Source of the DNA: Neorhodopirellula pilleata
Lineage (GTDB): Bacteria > Planctomycetota > Planctomycetia > Pirellulales > Pirellulaceae
DNA: 64,000 nucleotides
Assembly (NCBI RefSeq): GCF_007859915.1
Contig: NZ_SJPM01000002.1
Span: 809,919 to 873,918, forward strand
Direction: 5' to 3'
Shown here: positions 1-8,815 of the stretch, in pieces
Numbering within the stretch: position 1 is the stretch's first letter
How the letters are laid out: each line of letters opens with the position of its first letter
Made by a program: the position numbers and the translations under genes
The notes under the pieces: generated by a model
Told to the model about the DNA's origin: nothing
What the model saw: the letters and a program-made list of their open reading frames with translations, nothing else
Database searches by the model: none

Positions 1-450
1 CATCCCGATCGGATTATTCTGGCCGGATTAGGCTCGGGAGCGACGATGGCGTGCCGGGTTGCGATGCAGCATCCCAACGCCTTTGCGGGAGTGATTCGCA
101 TGTCAGGGCGTTTGGAAACCGCCGGTTGCGGATTAGGGAAGTTCAACCAATTGCGTCAGCGGAGGCTCCCGATGCTGTGGCAACAGGCGATGGATGGCGT
201 CGACGATGATTCCGCGCAGCTTCGGCGAGACATCACGACGGCCCAATGGCTGCAAGCGCAGGTGGAAATTCGGCAATATCCTGGCAATGATGTGGTCAAT
301 ACGGCCGCATTGAAGGACATCGACCGGTGGTGTTTTGATAAAATCGTGACTCCCTCCCCTGCCACGGATTCTTCCACCGCCGCCGACACCGTCAATATTG
401 AATTGATCCAGGGTTCGGAGTTGAAAATGGTTGAATTCTCGGCAAACTAG
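1..450 (+). CDS. Esterase-like alpha/beta-hydrolase, C-terminal part, catalytic residues apparently lost
   Basis: The reading frame is open from the first base, so the N-terminus lies outside the window; 149 residues are visible. The stretch AGLGSGATMACRVAMQHP, followed by a VIRMSG strand, matches the nucleophile elbow of the phospholipase/carboxylesterase family (usual form AGFSQGGTMA). Here the nucleophile serine is glycine. Near the end, where family members carry a Gly-His pair before the last helix, this protein has PGND, so the catalytic histidine also appears to be absent. A Ser/Thr/Ala-rich tail follows. Family membership is inferred from the elbow and overall pattern; the loss of catalysis is inferred from the alignment by eye. 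A receiver-domain gene starts 20 bases after the stop, so the two may be co-transcribed. A divergent but active enzyme with differently placed residues cannot be excluded because the front half is missing. Confidence 0.7.
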   Translation, partial: HPDRIILAGLGSGATMACRVAMQHPNAFAGVIRMSGRLETAGCGLGKFNQLRQRRLPMLWQQAMDGVDDDSAQLRRDITTAQWLQAQVEIRQYPGNDVVNTAALKDIDRWCFDKIVTPSPATDSSTAADTVNIELIQGSELKMVEFSAN

Positions 451-470
451 CCTCCCACCACCTCGCATCC

Positions 471-914
471 ATGATCCCACCTTCAGACGAACCCGTTACT
501 CATCCCATCGTCGCAGAACCGACGGAACCTACCGGTCCCAAAATTCTGCTCGTCGACGATGATCTCGAGATTGTTGAAACGGTGAAATACGCACTGGAGT
601 CTTCGGGGTACCAGGTCGTTGTCGCTCGAGACGGAAATCAAGGATTGGCGTTGGCCGAGCGAGAAACACCCGAACTGATGATTTTGGACATGATGATGCC
701 CAAACGCAGCGGATTCTTGGTGTTGGAAAAGCTTCGTCGTGAATTGGAATTGCCTTTGCCGGTGATCATGATTACCGGCAACGAAGGCAGTCGCCATCAG
801 GCGTATGCTGAACTTCTCGGCGTTAGCGAATACATCCGCAAGCCGTTCTCAATGGAACGCTTGCTCGACGCGGTCGCGCGATTATTGACGAAGCCCGACG
901 AATCAGCCCAGTAA
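471..914 (+). CDS. Stand-alone response-regulator receiver protein
   Basis: A 147-residue protein consisting of a short proline-rich N-terminal tail (about 1-22) and one complete receiver domain. The acidic pocket is D29-D31 in LLVDDD, the phosphoacceptor is D73 in LMILDMMMP, the conserved threonine is in MITGN near 102 and the conserved lysine is K124 in RKPF. No output domain follows, so it presumably works through protein contacts, like CheY or Spo0F. It lies 20 bases downstream of the esterase-like gene and no kinase gene is adjacent. Its partner is unknown. Confidence 0.9.
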   Translation: MIPPSDEPVTHPIVAEPTEPTGPKILLVDDDLEIVETVKYALESSGYQVVVARDGNQGLALAERETPELMILDMMMPKRSGFLVLEKLRRELELPLPVIMITGNEGSRHQAYAELLGVSEYIRKPFSMERLLDAVARLLTKPDESAQ

Positions 915-1006
915 TCTGCTTTGATTTCTCGTTGCGACGACAGGATAGATTCGGTTCCTCCATTGGCGTTGCTTTTTTGATAGGCACTCGATCTGAATGG
1001 GATAGG

Positions 1007-2461
1007 ATGGGTTTTCGTTTCAATGACCGTGCTCTTGGTTTGCTCGCGTTCTTGCTGTTCGTCAGTACGGCTTACGCCGAAATTCCCAAGCAGGCGGGCA
1101 GCCCATCGGCCGAATCCGATCAAGACGCTATCCGTCATCCCGATGCCTCCGAGGGCTATCGTTTCTTGACACAACAAGCGCTATTGCCGAGCGATTTCAA
1201 TCAGAGAACCGTCGATCAAGTTTGGCAGAGTTGGCCCGAGCCGCTTCGCAGTCGAGCCGAATCAGCGACGGTCGCTCAGCGACGCCGAATGATCTTCCAA
1301 CGGTATGGATTGACCCCGCGTCCGGAGCATCTCGCCGACGACGGAGCGGATCCGGGGAAACCCTTGCAATACGTCGTTTCCGAAAACGGAGACTGGACGA
1401 TGAATTGTTTCTCCTGCCACGGCGGATCGGTCTACGGGGTTCCCACTCCCGGCGCGCCGAACAATCGGTTTGCGTTGCAGACGATGACGGAAGAGATTCG
1501 CAGTACGAAGTTTCGGATCGGCGAGCCTTTGACGCGAATGGATTTCGGCTCGCTCGTCGTTCCGCTCGGTACCACGCACGGAACGACCAATGCCGTTGTT
1601 TTCGGCATGGGCTTGATGCATTTTCGTGATGCCGACTTGAATGTCTTGGACCGTCCTCCCGCTTCATTCACCAATCATGATATGGACGCGCCCCCGTGGT
1701 GGCACTTTTATAAACGGCCTTACCTTTACATTGATGGATTCGCGGAAAAAGGGCACCGCGGTTTGATGCAGTTCACGTTGGTCCCTGAGAATGGACCCGA
1801 CTTTTATCGTCAAAACGAAGACCACTTTAAGGACGTCTATGCGTACTTGTCATCGCTACGTCCGCCGAAGTACCCGCATCCGGTCGATAGCGACTTGGCC
1901 CGTCGTGGGAAACTGATATTCAACCAGAATTGCTCGAATTGCCACGGAACGTACGGACATCGCACCGACGCGGAGGCCATCGCGGCGTATCCCAACGAAA
2001 TGATCCCGATTGATGAGATCGGAACCGACCCGGTACGACACGAGGCACTCGGTGTCGCCGGTCGCACCAAGTATGCGGATAGTTGGTTCGCGAACGTCGG
2101 TCAGGCGGATCATCAAGCAACGATTGTCGACCCGGCCGGCTATGTCGCACCACCATTGGATGGCGTTTGGGCCAGTGCACCCTACTTTCATAACGGAAGC
2201 GTGCCGACCCTTTGGCATGTCTTGCACCCAGACCGCCGCCCGGCGGTCTGGCGTCGCACCAAGATCGATCTCGACGAATCGAAGGTCGGCCTAACGGTGG
2301 AAACAACCGATCGCGTTCCGCTCGAGCATCCCGATGTTGCGGTTCGTCGAACGTACTTTGACACCCGTCGGCTCGGCAAGTCTGCACTGGGACATAGTTA
2401 TCCCGACATGCTAACCGAAGCCGAAAAAGACGCCGTTTTGGAATATCTCAAAACCATGTAG
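1007..2461 (+). CDS. Exported dihaem c-type cytochrome, peroxidase/oxygenase-like
   Basis: The frame is open from 932, but the ATG at 1007 gives a normal signal peptide (LLAFLLFVSTAYA then E), so I choose it; the mature protein would be about 460 residues. Two CxxCH haem-binding motifs are visible, CFSCH near residue 134 and CSNCH near 309. A YFHNGSVPTLW motif near 393 follows the second haem; this signature occurs in dihaem cytochromes of the MauG/peroxidase-like and rubber-oxygenase-like groups. A periplasmic redox role is therefore likely, but substrate and partner cannot be told. A perfect 9-bp stem follows the gene. The next features are repeats, so it is probably the last gene of its unit. 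Confidence 0.8.
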   Translation: MGFRFNDRALGLLAFLLFVSTAYAEIPKQAGSPSAESDQDAIRHPDASEGYRFLTQQALLPSDFNQRTVDQVWQSWPEPLRSRAESATVAQRRRMIFQRYGLTPRPEHLADDGADPGKPLQYVVSENGDWTMNCFSCHGGSVYGVPTPGAPNNRFALQTMTEEIRSTKFRIGEPLTRMDFGSLVVPLGTTHGTTNAVVFGMGLMHFRDADLNVLDRPPASFTNHDMDAPPWWHFYKRPYLYIDGFAEKGHRGLMQFTLVPENGPDFYRQNEDHFKDVYAYLSSLRPPKYPHPVDSDLARRGKLIFNQNCSNCHGTYGHRTDAEAIAAYPNEMIPIDEIGTDPVRHEALGVAGRTKYADSWFANVGQADHQATIVDPAGYVAPPLDGVWASAPYFHNGSVPTLWHVLHPDRRPAVWRRTKIDLDESKVGLTVETTDRVPLEHPDVAVRRTYFDTRRLGKSALGHSYPDMLTEAEKDAVLEYLKTM

Positions 2462-2485
2462 CGGCTCTATCGATCCTCCGTGAGC

Positions 2486-2508
2486 GATCGTACCAACATG
2501 GTACGATC
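2486..2508 (+). terminator. Perfect stem-loop after the dihaem cytochrome gene
   Basis: GATCGTACC (2486-2494), loop AACAT, GGTACGATC (2500-2508): a perfect 9-bp stem 25 bases after the stop codon. No strong T-run follows, so it may be an RNA 3'-end structure rather than a classical intrinsic terminator. Its last base touches the start of the composite repeat. Confidence 0.45.
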
Positions 2509-2986
2509 AGTGCTCCATAAAAATTTAAGATTAGGGTGAGCCGAACGCGCTAGCGTCGGGTGTCGAGCAATACCCGCAGCTAGCGGGCTGTTGGTTTAAT
2601 CGTAACCCGAAGCGTCAGCGAGGGATTGAACGCCATTGATTCTCTTTGATGTATCCCTCGCTCACGGGCTTGTTGATTAATCGTAACCCGAAGCGTGAGC
2701 GAGGGATTCAGCGGTATTGAGGCCTCTGTATGTATCCCTCGCTCACGCTTCGGGTTACGATGCAAACTATCAACACGCCGCTAGCGGGCTGTTGATTTAG
2801 TGGTATCGCGACCCCTTTTCGTTTAACGGCAAGCCGTAGGCGTCAATTGGGGGCATCGCCGACGCCTTCGGCTTGCCGTTAAACGACTAAATCAACAGAC
2901 CGCTAGCGTTGGGTGTCGAGCAATACCCGCGGCTAGCGCCGTCGGCTCACTTCACTAACCCTAAGTTTTATTTTGACGACGCACTA
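2508..2986. repeat. Composite palindromic element, copy 1 (479 bp)
   Basis: The outer ends are imperfect inverted repeats: the left end begins CAGTGCTCCATAAAAAT and the reverse complement of the right end begins TAGTGCGTCGTCAAAAT, each continuing to a (T)TAGGG..GTGAGCCG..CGCTAGC block. Inside lie several hairpin modules: (A) CTAGCG boxes around a GGGTGTCGAGCAATACCC stem; (B) GTAACCCGAAGCGTGAGCGAGGGAT-type arms at 2601-2762, in both orientations; (C) a 66-bp hairpin at 2820-2885 with CGTTTAACGGCAAGCCG arms. No open frame looks coding. Copy 2 is at 37463-37832. The right-hand end includes the rpoD stop codon. Confidence 0.8.
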
Positions 2987-4762
2987 GGCGGCTGGCTTGA
3001 GGTACGAGGCCAAGCGGTCGGCGCGCGACGGGCTCTGCAATTTCGACACCGCTTTGGCTTCGATTTGCCGGACGCGTTCGCGGGTAACCTTGAAGATGCG
3101 ACCACACTCTTCCAACGTGTAGCTGTATCCGTCCACCAATCCATAGCGCAAGCGGATGATCTCACGTTCACGGAAGGTTAGTGTTTTGAGCAACTCGTCA
3201 ATCTTGCTGCGTAACATCCCGCTGGCAGCGACGCGTACCGGGTTGTCGTTCTCGTTGTCTTGGATGAACTCGCCAAAACTGCTGTCTTCACCTTCCCCGA
3301 CGGGGCGATCCAAACTGACCGGGTGACGTCCGATATCCATGACACGTCGAACTTCTTCGATCGCGATTTCGGTCGACTCGGCGATCTCTTCGTAAGTCGG
3401 TTCGCGTCGAAGCGTTTGCGTAAGACGCTTTTGAGCTTGGCGAAGTTTGCTGAGCACGTCGATCATGTGAACCGGAATTCGGATCGTGCGTGCTTGATCG
3501 GCGATCGCGCGGGTGATTGCTTGGCGAATCCACCAAGTGGCATAGGTGCTGAACTTGAAACCACGTCGGTATTCGTACTTGTCGACCGCTCGCATGAGGC
3601 CGGTGTTGCCTTCTTGGATCAAGTCCAAGAACGACAGGCCACGGTTACGATACTTTTTGGCGATCGAAACAACCAATCGCAAGTTGCCGGCGCTGAGCTC
3701 TCGTTTGGTCGACTCGTATTGATCGAAGAACTTGCGGGTCCGCACCATGCGGTTGTGCAAACTGCGAGGGCTCTCTTGAGTGACGAGCATCAGTTCACGC
3801 AACTCTTGCCGCAAGTCGGCCGCTTCGTCACGGCTCATTGCGTCATGTCCGAGCGTGTCGAGTCGTTCGCGGATGAAGTTCATCCGACCCGAGATTTTTT
3901 CTAGTTGATGCAACAACGGGGTCACGCGGCGACTGCGAAGGCTTAGCTCTTCGACCAATTCCAAACACTTGCGGCGGCGGCGCAGAAACCGTTTGCGGAC
4001 TTCGGCCTTGAGTCGCGGCGAGGCACTCTTTCGTACAAGAATCTCGAAGTCCAATTGATTTTGCTCCAACAACGGTTCGAGAGTCCGTAGGTTGTGCGGC
4101 ATCCGTTGCGAGATCTGCTCTTTGGTGAGTCGTTCGGTCAAGGAAACTTTGATCGTACGATCGAACGGGAGTTCGCCCGAGTGAACTTTCTTGAGCACGT
4201 CGACGGTGGCTCGCATCGCGTAGTCGGTTTCGAGCAACGAGCGGCGGTATTGCTTACGCGTGATCTCGATTTTCTTGGCCAGCGAGATTTCTTGTTCTCG
4301 CGTCAATAACGGAATCTCGGCCATTTGGCTGAGGTACATCCGGATCGGATCTTCGCTCGCCTTGGGCAAGTCGGCGGCCGTGCCGAGGATCGGGCCGCTG
4401 GAGTCCTCGATGCCCGAGAGCCCCATCGAGGATGACATTTCGATCGCTTCGTCGTCGGTTTCGCTAGGATCGAAATCGTCGTCATCTTCCGAGCGTTCGC
4501 CCGACAGATCGTCTCCATCTCGCATGCCGGCGACATTGGGTTCGGGTGCGCGGCGTTTAACGGCGGCGGTCACACGTGCTTGTTTTTCGGTGGCTTCGAT
4601 CAACGCAATCCCGCGTCGTTCGAGTGCCGCTAAAAGCGTGTTGAGCTTTTCCGGGTTGACGTCTTCGTCAGGCAGATAAGCGTTGACTTCATCGTAGGTC
4701 AGGTAGCCGTCCTTGGCACCACGGTTGATGAGTTGGGAGAGGGTTTGATCCATCAATTGCAT
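2984..4762 (-). CDS. rpoD: Primary RNA polymerase sigma factor (sigma-70)
   Basis: A 592-residue housekeeping sigma factor. Region 1.1 occupies about 1-60; an acidic linker follows; region 1.2 is marked by [17 protein letters not shown]. Region 2 contains [18 protein letters not shown], the core-binding [17 protein letters not shown] and the -10-recognising [18 protein letters not shown]. Region 3 includes IRIPVHM, and region 4 ends with the -35-binding helix-turn-helix [20 protein letters not shown]. All regions are complete and ordered. Translation could begin at 4762 or at the second ATG (4753). The gene follows dnaG by 158 bases on the same strand, the core of the classical macromolecular-synthesis operon, here without rpsU. 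Its TAG stop codon is also the first three bases of the composite repeat's terminal inverted repeat. Confidence 0.97.
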   Translation of the reverse strand: MQLMDQTLSQLINRGAKDGYLTYDEVNAYLPDEDVNPEKLNTLLAALERRGIALIEATEKQARVTAAVKRRAPEPNVAGMRDGDDLSGERSEDDDDFDPSETDDEAIEMSSSMGLSGIEDSSGPILGTAADLPKASEDPIRMYLSQMAEIPLLTREQEISLAKKIEITRKQYRRSLLETDYAMRATVDVLKKVHSGELPFDRTIKVSLTERLTKEQISQRMPHNLRTLEPLLEQNQLDFEILVRKSASPRLKAEVRKRFLRRRRKCLELVEELSLRSRRVTPLLHQLEKISGRMNFIRERLDTLGHDAMSRDEAADLRQELRELMLVTQESPRSLHNRMVRTRKFFDQYESTKRELSAGNLRLVVSIAKKYRNRGLSFLDLIQEGNTGLMRAVDKYEYRRGFKFSTYATWWIRQAITRAIADQARTIRIPVHMIDVLSKLRQAQKRLTQTLRREPTYEEIAESTEIAIEEVRRVMDIGRHPVSLDRPVGEGEDSSFGEFIQDNENDNPVRVAASGMLRSKIDELLKTLTFREREIIRLRYGLVDGYSYTLEECGRIFKVTRERVRQIEAKAVSKLQSPSRADRLASYLKPAA

Positions 4763-4920
4763 TGTTCTAACTTCGTGTTAAAGGGTCTCGTCCCATCATG
4801 GGACGGCAAGCCGGGTCGGCGTGACTTGTTTGCGGGAAAACAGAAACGTGACGTTCGGGTAAATGCCTTTCGATTTCAATAGTGGGTCAAGAAACGGGAG
4901 GTGATTGATCGGGAGATCAT

Positions 4921-7062
4921 CTATCGCGGCGAGTGTCGTAATCGCTCCGCCGCAAAGAGTTGCTCCAGCATGGCGAGTTCCTCGTCTTCAGGCAAGGAAG
5001 CGGAAGCCAATTTTTCGATTTGTCGTGTCTTTTCGATTTCAAATTCACGCTCACGGAATCGGGTTAAGATTGCCGTGTAACGATCATGCGGTTGGTCGGC
5101 CAAACGGTCACCGCGGGTCTCGATGCGTTCAAGCAGCGTGATGATTTGGTTCTTGAGATATTCGTTTTCGATTAACGTCAACAAGGACTCGGCGTTCAAT
5201 TCGCGTTGCTGCAAGTCGAGTTCTTGATAGGCCGATAACAGCATCTTCGCGGTGGTCGATTGCAACCAATTAGGGTCGATCGACTCGACGGCCATCGCCG
5301 CCAACTCGGGACTGACGAGCAGCGTTTCAAACAGCTCACGATCGACGCCCGAGAGCGGTGCTTGGAATTCGTTGACTGATGATCGAGATGGCGACTGGAC
5401 ACTTGGTCCAAACGCACCTGGGTCATTATCCGATGAATCGTATTGGCCTGAAACATAGCCCGAAGGATCCGCATAGTTCGATGGATCAAAGTCGAGCCCG
5501 AACGCGGCGGCGTCTTCCATGGCTGCTTCGGCAAACCGATCGCTGCCCGAGTCGGGCCGATGCGGTTGACGTTCGCTTGGTCGTGACGGTGTTGCCGATG
5601 TTTTCTGGTAGCGAGCTTGATTCGCTTGACGAGTTTGGTGTTCTTGACGCAACGATTGAAAACGTCGTGTCAATCGATCGACCGGCAACTCAAACGTGCG
5701 ACTCATTCGCATCAACAACTGGTCAATCTTCAGCGACGCCCTATCGTCGTTTTGAGGCGATTTGACGAACATTTTGAGCAGCGTTTCGATCGCCGTCGTC
5801 ACCGCGTGGGTGTCGCGAGTGATGTCGACACCGTCGGTTAATCGGGCAAGCTTGTGATCGATCGCGTCGGGCGACGCGGCGGCCATATCGAGAAGCTCTT
5901 GGGCCGGATGGGCGGCCAAAAAATCGGCAGGGTCGGCGTTGTCGGGAAGCGTTAGGATACGAAGGTCCGCGTCGGCGGTCACGAACAACTCGAGCACTTC
6001 CTCGGCTCGTCGCCGGCCCGCTTCGTCACCGTCGAGCACCAACACGACACGGGCGGCATAACGCTTCAGGATCCGAACGTGCGCTTCGGTCAACGCCGTA
6101 CCCAATACCGCGACGGCGCGGTCGATACCGGCCATCGATGCGGCAACGACGTCGGTGTAACCTTCCATCACGAGCACTTCCCCCGCACCGCGAATCGAAT
6201 CACGGGCGAGGTCGAGTCCGTACAGTTCGTTGGATTTGCGAAACAGCAACGTCTCGGGACCGTTGATGTATTTGGCCCCGGCACCTCCGGCATCACCACT
6301 CGCCGCCGCAACACGTTCGGCGATGGCGGGGATGATCCGACCGCCCAGAGAAATCGTCTTGCCTTGGGAATTATGAATCGGGAACATCAAGCGACCGCGG
6401 AACCGATCGTAACCACCCGTTGCACCAGAGACTTGTGGAGCGTCTTGGCCGGACGCCTGGTTTTGTCGGGCGATCGCGACGCCGCATGCGATCGCGACGT
6501 CGAGGGAGTAGCTTTTCGAGCGGAGCAAGTTGACGGCAAAGTCCCACGAGTCGGGCGCGAAGCCGATGCGAAACTTTTGGCGGTTCTCGTCGTCGATGCC
6601 ACGTTGTTGCAGATAGTCCCACGCTCGTTTGGCGTCATCGGACTTGTGCGCGTCGAGTTGTTCGTAGTATGCCTGGGCGACCTCGCTGATTGCCGCGATC
6701 AACGTCGGTTTGTCGTTGGGGCTTCCCGGTTGGGTCTTGGGGCCCTGCCGCTTGTCGGGGATCTCGATGCCGGCTCGTTCGGCGAGCATTCGCAAGGCTT
6801 CGGGAAACTCGACCCCTTCGCGCTGCATCACGAAACTGAACACGTCGCCGCCAATGTCACACACCCAACACTTCCAAGACTGGCGTTCTTGGTTGACGGT
6901 CATCGACGGACGCTTGTCGTTGTGGAACGGGCAGCGGGCGACGAAGTGCCGTCCTTGGGGACGCATCTCCAAATCGCGACCGATCACGTCGACAATGTCC
7001 GACGCGCTGCGCACTCGTTCTTTAACGTCGAAGTCCGCTTGGAATGACAAACGAAAACCCAT
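4921..7062 (-). CDS. dnaG: DNA primase
   Basis: Makes RNA primers at the replication fork. The frame is open to 7194, but the ATG at 7062 starts just before the conserved N-terminus, giving 713 residues. The CHC2-type zinc-binding domain has C44, H47, C65 and C68 (CPFH...CWVC). The Toprim catalytic domain is marked by EGYTDVVAA and VLVLDGDEAGRRRA near residues 285-340. The C-terminal part (about 560-713, after a Gln/Arg/Ser-rich linker) is the usual helicase-binding region and ends in charged helices. It is the first gene of the dnaG-rpoD pair; the 158-base gap to rpoD may contain an extra promoter. Length is somewhat above the usual 600-660 because of the linker. Confidence 0.96.
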   Translation of the reverse strand: MGFRLSFQADFDVKERVRSASDIVDVIGRDLEMRPQGRHFVARCPFHNDKRPSMTVNQERQSWKCWVCDIGGDVFSFVMQREGVEFPEALRMLAERAGIEIPDKRQGPKTQPGSPNDKPTLIAAISEVAQAYYEQLDAHKSDDAKRAWDYLQQRGIDDENRQKFRIGFAPDSWDFAVNLLRSKSYSLDVAIACGVAIARQNQASGQDAPQVSGATGGYDRFRGRLMFPIHNSQGKTISLGGRIIPAIAERVAAASGDAGGAGAKYINGPETLLFRKSNELYGLDLARDSIRGAGEVLVMEGYTDVVAASMAGIDRAVAVLGTALTEAHVRILKRYAARVVLVLDGDEAGRRRAEEVLELFVTADADLRILTLPDNADPADFLAAHPAQELLDMAAASPDAIDHKLARLTDGVDITRDTHAVTTAIETLLKMFVKSPQNDDRASLKIDQLLMRMSRTFELPVDRLTRRFQSLRQEHQTRQANQARYQKTSATPSRPSERQPHRPDSGSDRFAEAAMEDAAAFGLDFDPSNYADPSGYVSGQYDSSDNDPGAFGPSVQSPSRSSVNEFQAPLSGVDRELFETLLVSPELAAMAVESIDPNWLQSTTAKMLLSAYQELDLQQRELNAESLLTLIENEYLKNQIITLLERIETRGDRLADQPHDRYTAILTRFREREFEIEKTRQIEKLASASLPEDEELAMLEQLFAAERLRHSPR

Positions 7063-7568
7063 GCCGGTTGGCGACTGCGGTGACACGCACCACGAAAGAT
7101 TGTGCGGACTGGGATTGCGTCGAACTGATCGAATCAGCGAAACACAAACCGTCGGCCAATATCCCGAAGCGGATGCCGTGATTGGATCGGTCAACCCGTC
7201 ATGCGCGACTGCGCTGTGTCATCATCCGTCCTGGATGACCGGCGGGGTCGAACCGAAGCTCACCGGTGAAAGCCTTCCTTGAATGAAGCCTTTGCACAGT
7301 CTAACCGATTTCCCGATCTTGTTCTGGATCGATTTCGGAGGCGGTGTCCTTCGTGTTCGAACCGAATGCCGAGGCAAATTTCGATCCGGTACGTCCCTGT
7401 AGCGTCGGGTCTCAGCCGCACGGGTTATTTTCCACGTCGCCGACTGGCCGCTTCGTTACAAGCAAGTCAGGAGTCTGAGAAGATTGACAAAACGAGTCAA
7501 GATCAATCGGATTGCTTTTCTTGAATAAAACCGGGAAGATTTCCAAAGTTATTGACGTTATCGGGGGC
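7063..7568. other. Intergenic stretch upstream of dnaG, no gene recognised
   Basis: About 500 bases between the divergently transcribed dnaG and alcohol dehydrogenase genes. An 81-codon plus-strand frame (7279-7524) has no recognisable family, signal or ribosome-binding site and looks accidental. The dnaG promoter must lie in the 7063-7300 part, but I cannot place it with confidence. Confidence 0.5.
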
Positions 7569-7658
7569 GTGGTAGCTGGACTCGCAATCGTGGTAGCTGG
7601 ACTCGCAAGAGTTCAGTCGGTTTGCTGACCGATACCGAAGTCTTGCGACTCCGGCTAC
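7569..7658. repeat. 69-bp dispersed repeat with a duplicated 19-bp end
   Basis: A 19-bp word, GTGGTAGCTGGACTCGCAA, occurs at 7569-7587 and again at 7590-7608. The second copy begins a 69-bp element (7590-7658) ending CTTGCGACTCCGGCTAC. The same 69-bp element occurs inverted at 51602-51670. Its two halves are partly complementary (GACTCGCAAGA and TCTTGCGACT), so it can fold. It lies just upstream of the alcohol dehydrogenase start. Confidence 0.8.
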
Positions 7659-7699
7659 CTTAGAGCCAATCCGACACATATCCAAGCATCGAGATCGAC

Positions 7700-8731
7700 A
7701 TGAAAGCCCTTTTGCTGACCGAATACAAAAATATGCAATACACCGACGTCGACGAGCCCGAAGTTGGCGTCGACGACGTTTTGGTTCAGGTCGAAGCGTG
7801 CGGGATTTGTGGCAGCGATATTCACGGGTACGACGGCAGCACCGGGCGACGCATTCCGCCGTTGATCATGGGTCACGAAGCCGCCGGCATCGTCGTCGCT
7901 TCGGGGGCCAACGTGACCGACATGCCCGAGGGTACACGAGTGACGTTCGATTCGATGGTCTCGTGTGGCCGATGCCATTTTTGCCGCGACGGCCATCAGA
8001 ACCTTTGCGATAACCGAATGGTGCTGGGAGTTTCGTGTGGCGAGTACCGGCGACACGGGGCATTCGCCCAGCGGATCTCGGTGCCGCGGCGGATCGTCTA
8101 TCAATTGCCCGATTCTTTGGCGTTTGAACACGCCGCTTTGGTCGAGGCCGTCAGTGTCGCGGTTCACGCGGCTGCCATCACGCCGATCCGGCTGGGCGAT
8201 ACCGCCGTCGTGGTGGGTGCCGGAATGATCGGGTTGCTGACCTTGCAAGCCGCCAAAGCGGCCGGAGCGACGCGCATCATCGCGGTCGATTTGAACGACA
8301 AACGGCTCGCCGCCGCGAAGGAATTGGGGGCGACCGACGTGTTGCGCGGTGATCAAGTTGACGTTCCCGAAACCATTCGTGGCCTGACCCAAGGCCGAGG
8401 TGCCGACGTCGCATTCGAAGTCGTGGGTGCGACGCCGACCGTCAAGACTGCGATCGAATCGGTTCGCAAAGGCGGGGCGGTGACGCTTGTCGGCAACGTT
8501 TCTCCGACGATCGAGTTGCCGCTACAGTCCGTCGTCACGCGTGAAATCCGGTTGCAGGGCACCTGCGGTTGCAACGGCGAATACCCGCAGTGCATCGATC
8601 TGATGGCCCGGGGGATCATCAATGTCGCCCCTCTGATTACGGCCAAGATCTCGCTTGCCGACGGCCCGGAGTGGTTCAAACGTCTCCACGCGGGCGACCC
8701 CGAGCAAATGAAAGTAGTGGTTTGCCCTTAA
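7700..8731 (+). CDS. Zinc-dependent alcohol (polyol) dehydrogenase, MDR family
   Basis: A complete 343-residue medium-chain dehydrogenase/reductase, cytoplasmic and NAD(P)-dependent. Catalytic-zinc ligands are C37 in CGICGSDIHGY and the H59-E60 pair in MGHEAAG. The structural zinc site has four cysteines, C89, C92, C95 and C103. The Rossmann fold is marked by VVVGAGMIGLLTLQAAKAAG near 170-190. The closest groups by appearance are sorbitol, galactitol-1-phosphate and threonine dehydrogenases; the substrate is not determinable. It precedes the acyl-chain cluster by 84 bases on the same strand, but need not share its function. Confidence 0.9.
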   Translation: MKALLLTEYKNMQYTDVDEPEVGVDDVLVQVEACGICGSDIHGYDGSTGRRIPPLIMGHEAAGIVVASGANVTDMPEGTRVTFDSMVSCGRCHFCRDGHQNLCDNRMVLGVSCGEYRRHGAFAQRISVPRRIVYQLPDSLAFEHAALVEAVSVAVHAAAITPIRLGDTAVVVGAGMIGLLTLQAAKAAGATRIIAVDLNDKRLAAAKELGATDVLRGDQVDVPETIRGLTQGRGADVAFEVVGATPTVKTAIESVRKGGAVTLVGNVSPTIELPLQSVVTREIRLQGTCGCNGEYPQCIDLMARGIINVAPLITAKISLADGPEWFKRLHAGDPEQMKVVVCP

Positions 8732-8815
8732 AGTTTGCCCCAAATTGGCAATCCGAACGATTCTGGGGTGAATCTCCGGTTGAGGGGTTTTGGGGGAAGA
8801 ACTAAGATTCGCCCC

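Noticed and set aside
6079..7047. 322-codon plus-strand frame opposite dnaG
   Set aside because: It lies entirely antisense to well-conserved primase sequence; no signal or domain, and biased codon use leaves long antisense frames open.
7279..7524. 81-codon frame upstream of the alcohol dehydrogenase
   Set aside because: No recognisable motif, no ribosome-binding site and no conserved neighbour; likely chance.
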